Origin: an uncultured Mailhella sp.
GTDB lineage: Bacteria > Desulfobacterota > Desulfovibrionia > Desulfovibrionales > Desulfovibrionaceae
Reading direction: 5' to 3'
DNA length: 15,790 nt
Assembly (NCBI GenBank): GCA_944324625.1
Contig: CALUWZ010000022.1
Span: forward strand, 1 to 15,790
Positions 1-6,127 of this stretch are shown piece by piece (within the stretch, counting starts at the first letter, position 1; each line of letters starts with the position of its first letter). The notes beneath the pieces were generated by a model. That model saw only the letters and a list, made by a program, of their open reading frames with translations, was not told the DNA's origin and did no database searches. The translations under genes and the position numbers were made by a program.

Positions 1-681
1 ATTATGCCCTTTCCCTTTGAAATCATTGCCCTGCACCTGAACGCCGGCTTTGACCCTAAAAGCCATGCACCGCTCACGGCATGGCTTGAAAAGGAAAACA
101 TTGCCTCGCACATTGAAGTGACAGACCACGGCATACGGGCCCACACGGACGAAAACAGAACAAAATCCCCTTGTTTTTTCTGCGCTTTTCTGCGGCGCAA
201 ACGTCTTTTTGAGCTGTGCGGGGAACTTAATCTCACCCACCTTGCCTTCGGCCACAATGCCGATGACGTGGTATCCACCTTTCTGCTCAATCTCGTGCAG
301 ACGGGACGCATTGACGGCATGAGCATGAACGAGCCCTTTTTCGGCGGCCGCCTGAACGTCATACGCCCCCTTGCAATGGTGGAAAAACAGCATATCATAA
401 AATCAGCGGAGCTTTGGGAACTGCCTGTTTTTTCCAATCCCTGCCCGTCTGCGGGAAGCACAAAGCGCACGGATCTGCTGTCCAAGCTGGATCTGCTCTG
501 CGGCGGCAGCAAAAACGGAAAGCGCAATTTTTATCAGGGCATTATCCGCTGGCAAATGCAGAAACACCTTCTGCCCCCCGAACAGCAGGTGGACGTCAGC
601 AAATACATAAAAGAAAAACAGGAAGCAGTGCGCCGCCAAAAAGAAGCCCGAAACGCCGAAACGGCTGACGGCACGGAATAA
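1..681 (+). CDS. TtcA-like PP-loop ATPase, tRNA thiolation family (5' partial)
   Basis: This is the C-terminal part of a protein resembling TtcA, the cytosolic Fe-S enzyme that makes 2-thiocytidine in tRNA. The reading frame is open to the left edge (base 1 begins an Ile codon before the ATG at 4). The N-terminal PP-loop (SGGxDS) is absent, so the real start is probably upstream. Numbering from the ATG at 4, the visible motifs are SPCFFC (Cys57, Cys60), GHNADDVVST (83-92), VIRPLA (119-124) and a third cysteine in NPCPSAGSTKR (Cys147). Two cysteines as CxxC plus one distant cysteine is the TtcA [4Fe-4S] ligand pattern. The usual NLCGSQ around the third cysteine is replaced, so it may be a TtcA-family paralogue rather than strict TtcA. 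The C-terminus is a charged Lys/Glu/Arg tail. It leads an operon with dut 9 bp downstream. Confidence 0.85.
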   Translation: MMPFPFEIIALHLNAGFDPKSHAPLTAWLEKENIASHIEVTDHGIRAHTDENRTKSPCFFCAFLRRKRLFELCGELNLTHLAFGHNADDVVSTFLLNLVQTGRIDGMSMNEPFFGGRLNVIRPLAMVEKQHIIKSAELWELPVFSNPCPSAGSTKRTDLLSKLDLLCGGSKNGKRNFYQGIIRWQMQKHLLPPEQQVDVSKYIKEKQEAVRRQKEARNAETADGTE

Positions 682-690
682 GAAAAAAAC

Positions 691-1152
691 ATGGCACTTG
701 CAAAAATACGCTATCTGCACGAAAGCAGAAAATTTTACGGCGAAAAGGGCATTGCTCCCGCCACGCCGAAATCCTGCGGCATGGATCTTCGGGCATGCTT
801 TGAAAATGAAAGCGTCACCGTTCTGCCGGGTGAACGCGTTCCCGTGCCCACAGGCATAGCCCTTGAAATATGCAAAGAAAACACTGCCGCTTTTCTGTAT
901 TCCAGAAGCGGCCTCGGCGCCGTGAAAGGCCTGACCGTGGCTCAGGGCGTGGGCGTCATTGATCCTGACTATCGGGGCGAAATCATTGCCTATATGCTGA
1001 ACACGTCCAAGGAAGCCGTGACAGTGGAACAGGGCGACAGAATAGCCCAGCTTGTGTTTCAGCCCTACGAGCCCATAAGCCTTGAAGAAAGCGATGAACT
1101 TTCCGGCACGGAACGGGGCACGGGCGGCTACGGCCATACGGGCAGCAAATAA
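691..1152 (+). CDS. dut: dUTP diphosphatase (dUTPase)
   Basis: This is a trimeric dUTPase of 153 residues, the normal length. It hydrolyses dUTP to dUMP and PPi in the cytosol, keeping uracil out of DNA and feeding thymidylate synthesis. All five family motifs are present in order: GMDLRA (30-35), SRSGLG (71-76), GVIDPDYRGEI (88-98) with catalytic Asp91, GDRIAQLVF (115-123), and the glycine-rich C-terminal arm RGTGGYGHTG (142-151). The arm has Tyr147 where most family members have Phe, and either aromatic ring can stack on the uracil. The start lies 9 bp after the TtcA-like stop. The space between is A-rich with no good Shine-Dalgarno, so translation is probably coupled to the upstream gene. 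Confidence 0.96.
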   Translation: MALAKIRYLHESRKFYGEKGIAPATPKSCGMDLRACFENESVTVLPGERVPVPTGIALEICKENTAAFLYSRSGLGAVKGLTVAQGVGVIDPDYRGEIIAYMLNTSKEAVTVEQGDRIAQLVFQPYEPISLEESDELSGTERGTGGYGHTGSK

Positions 1153-1213
1153 ACGCACAGGATATGGATTTTTATTATCAAAAACAGGCAGACAAAAGCG
1201 CACGAGGTAAATT

Positions 1214-1822
1214 ATGCTGCCGCTATTAACTTTTGAATACAACGATACGTGGAAAGTCCCCACAATGCAGGAATGTTTCCGCTTGTGGAACAAATACCAG
1301 ATGATGCCCCACATCAAGGCCCACTGCCTCACGGTGGCGCGCACGGCCCTGACCTTTGCCAAGCGTTTTGAATTGGCGGGACATCCCCTTCGGGAAGATT
1401 TGGTGCTGGCATCCGCCCTTCTGCACGACCTTGCCAAAAGCTACACCATTTATTACGGCGGCGACCATGCAGGACTCGGCGCGGCATGGGTCATGCAGGA
1501 AACCCAAAATCCCGTCATTGCCCAAGCCGTCATTGCCCACGTGCTGTGGTTTTTTGACGAAGGCGAACTGGCCATTGACAAAAATCCCTGCACCCTGCCC
1601 ATTTTGATTTCCTACGCCGACAAAAGGGTTCAGCACGACAAAATCGTCAGCCTTGACGAACGCTTTGCGGATTTGATCAAACGCTACGGCACAACCCAAG
1701 AGAAAATCGATCTCATCAACATCAACTACGAGCAAAGCAAAAAAATGGAAAATGCCCTCATCCGTTTCGGCGTGGACATCAATCTTGAGCCCAAACAGCT
1801 TGTAAAAATAAAAACCAAATAA
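1214..1822 (+). CDS. HD-domain metal-dependent phosphohydrolase
   Basis: This 202-residue cytosolic protein belongs to the HD superfamily. The metal-binding signature is His37 (AHCLTVAR), His71-Asp72 (ALLHDLAK) and Asp136 (SYADKRVQ). Extra histidines lie between at 85 (GGDHAG) and 109 (VIAHVL), a spacing typical of HD phosphohydrolases acting on nucleotides or phosphate esters. No second domain is visible; the last ~50 residues are helical and charged. The ATG at 1214 is supported by GAGG at 1204-1207. It sits between dut and ddl in one operon, so a housekeeping role in nucleotide or cofactor turnover is plausible. The substrate cannot be told from the sequence. Confidence 0.85.
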   Translation: MLPLLTFEYNDTWKVPTMQECFRLWNKYQMMPHIKAHCLTVARTALTFAKRFELAGHPLREDLVLASALLHDLAKSYTIYYGGDHAGLGAAWVMQETQNPVIAQAVIAHVLWFFDEGELAIDKNPCTLPILISYADKRVQHDKIVSLDERFADLIKRYGTTQEKIDLININYEQSKKMENALIRFGVDINLEPKQLVKIKTK

Positions 1823-1823
1823 A

Positions 1824-1848
1824 TCCGCACCGAAAACCTGCGTGCGGA
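1824..1848 (+). other. Intra-operon hairpin between HD gene and ddl
   Basis: A perfect 7-bp stem (TCCGCAC / GTGCGGA) with an 11-nt loop begins one base after the HD-gene stop codon and ends 9 nt before the ddl ribosome-binding site (AAGGA at 1858-1862). No T-run follows, so it is not an intrinsic terminator. It could serve as an mRNA processing or stability element. Confidence 0.5.
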
Positions 1849-1869
1849 AACGGCAAAAAGGACTGAAAA

Positions 1870-2796
1870 ATGGACGTACTGCTTATTGCGGGAGGCTGGT
1901 CTCCCGAACGGGAAATTTCGCTGAAAGGTGCCGAAGGCATACAAAAAGTGCTTGCCGAACGCGGCCACAGCGTCACCTTTTTTGATCTGTCGGAAGGTTT
2001 TGACGCACTCATCCCCCTTGCGCAGAAGGCGGAAGCGGCCTTTATCAACCTGCACGGCTCCCCGGGCGAAGACGGTCTGGTGCAGGCTCTTCTGGACCGC
2101 GTCAACTGTCCCTACCAAGGCGCGGACGCCGCAGGTTCTTTCCTTGCCATTCACAAATACGCCGCCAAAAGCCTGTTTAAAGCCCACGGCCTGAACACGG
2201 CAAAGGGAGTTTTCCTGCCCGGTCTGACAGCCGAAAACCTGCAGGAAAAAGCCGATCTTACGGAAAAAGAACTGCGCTATCCCCTTTTTGTCAAATCCAA
2301 CAACGGCGGTTCCAGCATTCACTTATACCGCGTCACAAACAGAAAAGAACTTCTTGAGGCCCTTGCCGCCTGCCTCGACGCAGGCCTTGAAGTCCTCATC
2401 GAAGAACTTATTAAAGGAAAAGAAGTGACCTGCGGCATTCTGGGCGAAGAAGCTCTTCCGCCTATTCTCATCGAATCCAAAGCGGAATTTTTCGATTTTA
2501 CCAACAAATACGCGGCAGACGGCGCAAAAGAAACCTGTCCTGCCCCCATAGGCGAAAAAGCCACCAAAGCCGTGCAGGAAATGGCGCTGAAAGCCCATAA
2601 AATACTCGGCCTTTCCGATTACAGCCGTTCCGACTTCATTTTGACCGAAGACGGCACGCCCTATATTCTGGAAGTCAATACCCTGCCCGGCATGACCTCG
2701 GCCAGCCTCGTGCCCAAGGAAGCCAAAGAAATAGGCCTGAGTTTCGGCGAACTCATCGAAAAGCTCCTCGAACTTGCCAAAAAGAAAAAACACTAA
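1870..2796 (+). CDS. ddl: D-alanine--D-alanine ligase
   Basis: This is a cytosolic ATP-grasp ligase of 308 residues, the usual Ddl length. It joins two D-alanines for the peptidoglycan stem peptide. The N-terminal motif GGWSPEREISL contains Glu13. HGSPGEDG (62-69) and PYQG (81-84) follow. The ATP-grasp domain shows LFVKSNNGGSSI (139-150), the acidic helper EELIKGKE, SRSDFIL with Asp255, and the metal/substrate end LEVNTLPGMTSASLVP (267-282) with Glu268 and Asn270. Some normally strong positions differ: GADAAGSFLAIHK stands where GSG.xASxxxMDK is common, and FFDFTNKY replaces YDYxxKY. The start at 1870 is supported by AAGGA at 1858-1862. It is the last gene of the ttcA-like/dut/HD operon and is followed by a terminator. 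Confidence 0.93.
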   Translation: MDVLLIAGGWSPEREISLKGAEGIQKVLAERGHSVTFFDLSEGFDALIPLAQKAEAAFINLHGSPGEDGLVQALLDRVNCPYQGADAAGSFLAIHKYAAKSLFKAHGLNTAKGVFLPGLTAENLQEKADLTEKELRYPLFVKSNNGGSSIHLYRVTNRKELLEALAACLDAGLEVLIEELIKGKEVTCGILGEEALPPILIESKAEFFDFTNKYAADGAKETCPAPIGEKATKAVQEMALKAHKILGLSDYSRSDFILTEDGTPYILEVNTLPGMTSASLVPKEAKEIGLSFGELIEKLLELAKKKKH

Positions 2797-2808
2797 AATA
2801 TGCAAAAG

Positions 2809-2840
2809 AAAGGCTTTGCCGCAGGGCAGAGCCTTTTTTT
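2809..2840 (+). terminator. Intrinsic terminator after ddl
   Basis: A 12-bp stem (AAAGGCTTTGCC at 2809-2820 against 2825-2836) has one mismatch and a GCAG loop, and runs into seven T residues (2834-2840). It starts 13 bp after the ddl stop and ends the first operon. Confidence 0.9.
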
Positions 2841-3229
2841 CGGCCCTTTCCCCAAAAAAACAAAATTTCTGCATCCGCAGTACGGCAGAATACGGACGCA
2901 TTGCAGGCAATAAGCAGCGGAACGCAATACAGGCAGGATTTTCTTTGCTGCGAACTCCGCAAAAGAGGGTGCCGGCTTTTTTTGGCAAAGTGAACGCAGA
3001 AGACATCCGGGGAGATGAAAGAGGGGGACGGACAAAGGGCTTCCTCCCTAGAAGGACTTTGTTAAAATAATTTTAACTGTTTTTTATAATTGCCGATAAA
3101 AGAAAAAATTGAAAAAAGAAAAAATTTTTTTTGTCTGCCGCTTTCCGCAACCTGTCAGAAAAGGGGTAAAAAACTGTTTTTCTTCAGTCCCAAAGCGGCT
3201 GTCTGCCATTTATTCCTCATTCTAACGTC
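2841..3229. other. Gene-free intergenic stretch with AT-rich core
   Basis: No convincing gene is seen here on either strand. Open frames that cross it run antisense to ddl or through the ddl terminator and lack ribosome-binding sites and recognisable motifs. It contains a purine-rich patch (about 3011-3060), a perfect palindrome at 3061-3077, and a run of A-tracts ending in A6T8 (3098-3132). A separated 8-bp inverted repeat, GCCGCTTT at 3137-3144 and AAAGCGGC at 3192-3199, may allow a folded transcript. A possible -10 (TATAAT, 3085-3090) sits 17 bp after a poor -35 (TTAAAA, 3062-3067). Confidence 0.6.
3061..3077. promoter_or_regulatory. Perfect AT-rich palindrome, possible operator
   Basis: GTTAAAAT-A-ATTTTAAC is a perfect inverted repeat of two 8-bp arms around one central base. 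It lies next to a TATAAT hexamer (3085-3090), and its left arm overlaps the candidate -35. That arrangement is typical of a dimeric repressor site, but no regulator can be assigned. Confidence 0.4.
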
Positions 3230-3258
3230 TTGCCATTTTTAGACAATTTTCCTATAAA
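3230..3258 (+). promoter_or_regulatory. Sigma-70 type promoter for the MFS/MBOAT operon
   Basis: TTGCCA (3230-3235) and TATAAA (3253-3258) are separated by exactly 17 bp. Transcription would start near 3265, about 40 nt before the MFS start codon. Confidence 0.7.
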
Positions 3259-3304
3259 ACAAAAGCGGACCGAAAAACGCAAAAGAATACACAAGGAAGA
3301 CGCC

Positions 3305-4516
3305 ATGGCAGAAAACAATGCAAAGGACACCCAAACTGTCCCAAACCAAGCCCCAAGCCCTCTTGATGCTTCTGTTTTAAAATCCGTGCCCAAAGCCATT
3401 ATGGCAGGCCGCTTTGCTTACTGGAGTCTCGGCGTTGCCATGGCTGTCTGGGCAAGCCTCGTTCCTTTTGCCAAAAACCGCCTCGCCGTCAACGAAGCGG
3501 AACTCGGCATGCTTTTGCTCTGCCTCGGCCTCGGCGCCACCATATCCATGCCCTTTGCAGGCGCCATGACCGCCAAATTCGGCTGCCGCGCCATGCAGTG
3601 CGCGGGCATTCCCCTGTATTATCTTGCGCTTTTCGGCTTAAGTTTCATGCCCACGCCCCTCATGCAGGGCATTTGCCTGACCTTTTTCGGCATTATGAGC
3701 GGCAGCCTCGACGTGGCCATGAATATCCAAATCGCCTATCTTGAACAGGTGAGCCAAAGACGCCTCATGGCCAACCTGCACGCCATGTATATGATAGGCG
3801 TTGCCACGGGTGCGGGCGGCATGGCCGTTCTGCTCAATTTAACCGCAAGCCCCGTGCTTGCGGACGCCGTGCTCTGCCTTCTCAACATTGCGGGCCTTCT
3901 CGTTTTCCAAGGCCATTTCTTCCCCAAAAGAACCTTTGAAAACAAGGAAAAAACACCCCTCATCGTTGTTCCCAAAGGCCTTGTGTTCTGGCTCGGCTTC
4001 ATTTGCTTTTTCGTATACATGATCGAAGGCGTGCTCATGGACTGGAGCGCCCTGTTCATGCACGAAATACGCAGCGTCCCCCTTTCCGAGGCAAGCCTCG
4101 GCTATGCCATTTTCGCCGTCACCATGACCTGCGGACGCCTGACGGGAGACAGAATCGCCTCCCTCTTCGGCACCAAAAAACTCCTTTTTTACGGCCTTTC
4201 CGCAAGCGTGCTGTGTTTTCTTGCCATAGCCCTTGTCCCCTATGTGCCCCTGATTTTCTTCTTTTTCTTCCTGCTCGGCGTGTGCGCTTCCAATGCCGTG
4301 CCCATGCTCTTTACCCTTGTCACGAGAAATACCGTGGGCAGCCTTGACAACAGCATTGCGGGCGTAAGCCTGCTCGGCTATCTCGGCCTTTTGTCGGGCC
4401 CTGCCATTATGGGCTTTGTGGCGCACAGCTTCGGCCTTGTGTACGTTTTCGTGACTATGGCCTTTTTCCTTGCCTGCGTGGCCTTCCTCTTCACCCGCCT
4501 GAAACTCAAAGAATAG
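3305..4516 (+). CDS. MFS permease, YbjJ-like
   Basis: This 403-residue inner-membrane protein has about twelve hydrophobic segments, the standard size for the major facilitator superfamily. After a polar N-terminal tail of about 30 residues comes the first half. It contains a motif-A-like turn near MTAKFGCRAM (88-97) and the family-typical SGSLDVAMNIQ (132-142), followed by ANLHAMYMIG. In the second half VLMDWSALFMHEI and GRLTGDRIASLFG are also characteristic of YbjJ-like transporters, whose substrate is generally unknown. The ATG at 3305 is preferred over in-frame upstream codons because AAGGA lies at 3293-3297 with 7-nt spacing and the promoter would overlap a longer start. It precedes the MBOAT acyltransferase by 85 bp and may be co-transcribed with it. 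The substrate cannot be inferred. Confidence 0.88.
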   Translation: MAENNAKDTQTVPNQAPSPLDASVLKSVPKAIMAGRFAYWSLGVAMAVWASLVPFAKNRLAVNEAELGMLLLCLGLGATISMPFAGAMTAKFGCRAMQCAGIPLYYLALFGLSFMPTPLMQGICLTFFGIMSGSLDVAMNIQIAYLEQVSQRRLMANLHAMYMIGVATGAGGMAVLLNLTASPVLADAVLCLLNIAGLLVFQGHFFPKRTFENKEKTPLIVVPKGLVFWLGFICFFVYMIEGVLMDWSALFMHEIRSVPLSEASLGYAIFAVTMTCGRLTGDRIASLFGTKKLLFYGLSASVLCFLAIALVPYVPLIFFFFFLLGVCASNAVPMLFTLVTRNTVGSLDNSIAGVSLLGYLGLLSGPAIMGFVAHSFGLVYVFVTMAFFLACVAFLFTRLKLKE

Positions 4517-4527
4517 TCCTTTATACG
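4499..4527 (+). promoter_or_regulatory. Weak candidate promoter for the MBOAT gene
   Basis: CTGAAA (4499-4504) and TATACG (4522-4527) have a 17-bp spacer. Each hexamer matches consensus at four of six positions. It overlaps the end of the MFS gene and could give the acyltransferase genes independent transcription. Confidence 0.25.
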
Positions 4528-4549
4528 GAATAAGCCCTTATTTTGCTTG

Positions 4550-4577
4550 CCTTTGGGAAAAAAATTCCCTACAAAGG
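4550..4577. other. Hairpin in the MFS-MBOAT gap
   Basis: CCTTTG (4550-4555) can pair with CAAAGG (4572-4577), and GGAA/TTCC pairs inside it with a small bulge. No T-run follows on either strand, so it is not a standard terminator. It lies about 14 nt before the MBOAT ribosome-binding site (AAGG at 4592-4595). Confidence 0.35.
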
Positions 4578-4601
4578 AAAAAACGTTTTGCAAGGTCAGA
4601 C

Positions 4602-6119
4602 ATGAATTTTGTTACCCTTAATTTTGCGCTTTTCTTTCTTTGCGTGCTCATTCTGTTCAGCTTCAGCGCCCGTTCCGTAAAAACACACAAAATTTTTCTG
4701 CTGTGTTTCAACCTGATTTTTTATGCTTTTGCAGGCGTTCAGTTTCTGCCGCTGCTTTTAAGCGTGGCATTTATCAATTATGTTTCGGCAAAGCTCACCA
4801 ACGGCCGTCCCCTGAAAAAAGCGGGCTTCCGCCGTTTTACGGTATGTTTCTGCGTGAGCCTGCAGATTCTTCTCCTTGCCTTTTACAAATATTATGAATT
4901 TTTTATCCTGAACACGGAAAATCTGCTCCGCCTTGCAGGCCTTGACTATAGCCTCATCGGCCTTTTGCCCTCTGTGGACATTTTGCTGCCCGTGGGTCTC
5001 AGCTTTTATATTTTCCAAGGCATTTCCTATGCTGTCGACCGCTATCGGGACACGGGACTGAAAGCCCTCGGCTATTTTGACGTTCTGCTTTTTGTTTCCT
5101 TTTTCCCCACGGTTCTGGCAGGCCCCATAATGCGCAGCAGCCAGTTTTTTCCGCAGTTTGCCGAAGATCCCGCTCCCGATGACGAAGAATACAAAAAACT
5201 GGAAAAAAAATACATTGACGCCGACATTGCCGAAGGATTTGCCTATATCCTGAGCGGTCTGTTCAAAAAAGTGGTCATTGCCAGCTATCTTTCCGAACAT
5301 ATTGTCCGCGACGTTTTCCAAAATCCCGATTTCTACAGCTCCGAAACCGTGCTTGCCGCCATGTATGCCTATGCCATGCAGATTTTCTGCGACTTTTCGG
5401 GCTATACGGATTTGGCGATAGGCATAGGCAGGCTCATGGGCATAAAAATACCCCAAAACTTCAGCGCTCCCTATCTTGCCGTCAGCCTGCAGGATTTTTG
5501 GCGGCGCTGGCATATCAGCCTTTCGACATGGCTTCGGGATTACCTTTACATCACCCTCGGCGGAAACAGAAAAGGCAATAAATATTTCAACCTCTTTATC
5601 ACCATGACCTTGGGCGGTCTGTGGCACGGTTCGCACCTGCGCTTTCTTATCTGGGGCATGGCCCACGGACTCGGCCTTATCGTCAATCATGCATGGAAAA
5701 CGCTGTGCACCAATAAACTTTTTTCCGACGGCAAAGAAAAATCCGCAAAAGAAAACGCCCCGAAGCCGCACCCCGTTCTGCACGGAATATACAGCTTTTT
5801 CGGCTGGCTTCTGACCTTTCACACCGTCTGCGTGCTGTGGCTTTTCTTTCGGGCGGACAGCACGGAAAGCGCCCTTGCCATGCTTCGGCGGATTTTTGCC
5901 TTCACTGCCGAGGGCGACGGCTATTCCCTGCTTGTGCCTGCGGCAATTTTAATTACCATGCTCATGCAGGTTTTCGGCAAATACTGTTTTAACGGTCTTG
6001 CCCTGACCTTGGAAAAAGCATGGCTTCCCGTAAAAATCGCACTTATTGCCCTGCTGGCTGCCATTATCCTCAAAATGGGGCCTGACGGCGTTCTGCCCTT
6101 CATTTATTTTCAGTTTTAG
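4602..6119 (+). CDS. MBOAT family membrane O-acyltransferase (AlgI-like)
   Basis: This is a polytopic inner-membrane protein of 505 residues, close to AlgI, PatA and DltB in length and pattern. MBOAT proteins move an acyl group, usually acetyl, from a cytoplasmic donor across the membrane for transfer to an extracytoplasmic glycan or teichoic acid. The family landmarks are LPVGLSFYIFQGISY (129-143), VLAGPIMRSSQF (171-182), DFSGYTDLAIGIGRLMGI (264-281), LQDFWRRWHISLSTWLRDY (296-314), and GGLWHG (338-343) with His342, the expected catalytic histidine. MAHG follows at 353-356. A charged cytoplasmic loop (about 190-207) and a Lys-rich loop near 375-390 fit the topology. The start is supported by AAGG at 4592-4595. 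The next gene begins 8 bp after its stop and encodes an SGNH-domain protein, the partner type expected for an AlgI/PatA-like system. The acceptor is unknown. Confidence 0.93.
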   Translation: MNFVTLNFALFFLCVLILFSFSARSVKTHKIFLLCFNLIFYAFAGVQFLPLLLSVAFINYVSAKLTNGRPLKKAGFRRFTVCFCVSLQILLLAFYKYYEFFILNTENLLRLAGLDYSLIGLLPSVDILLPVGLSFYIFQGISYAVDRYRDTGLKALGYFDVLLFVSFFPTVLAGPIMRSSQFFPQFAEDPAPDDEEYKKLEKKYIDADIAEGFAYILSGLFKKVVIASYLSEHIVRDVFQNPDFYSSETVLAAMYAYAMQIFCDFSGYTDLAIGIGRLMGIKIPQNFSAPYLAVSLQDFWRRWHISLSTWLRDYLYITLGGNRKGNKYFNLFITMTLGGLWHGSHLRFLIWGMAHGLGLIVNHAWKTLCTNKLFSDGKEKSAKENAPKPHPVLHGIYSFFGWLLTFHTVCVLWLFFRADSTESALAMLRRIFAFTAEGDGYSLLVPAAILITMLMQVFGKYCFNGLALTLEKAWLPVKIALIALLAAIILKMGPDGVLPFIYFQF

Positions 6120-6127
6120 AGCGTATT

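Noticed and set aside
403..1437. 344-codon open frame on the minus strand
   Set aside because: It runs antisense to the TtcA-like gene, dut and the HD gene, which all have clear family motifs. The translation is Phe/Ala/Gly-rich with no recognisable domain.
2774..3070. 98-codon open frame on the plus strand after ddl
   Set aside because: It overlaps the ddl end, runs through the terminator, has a Lys/Arg-rich translation and no ribosome-binding site.
4758..5822. 354-codon open frame on the minus strand
   Set aside because: It is a shadow of the MBOAT gene, without a ribosome-binding site or motif.
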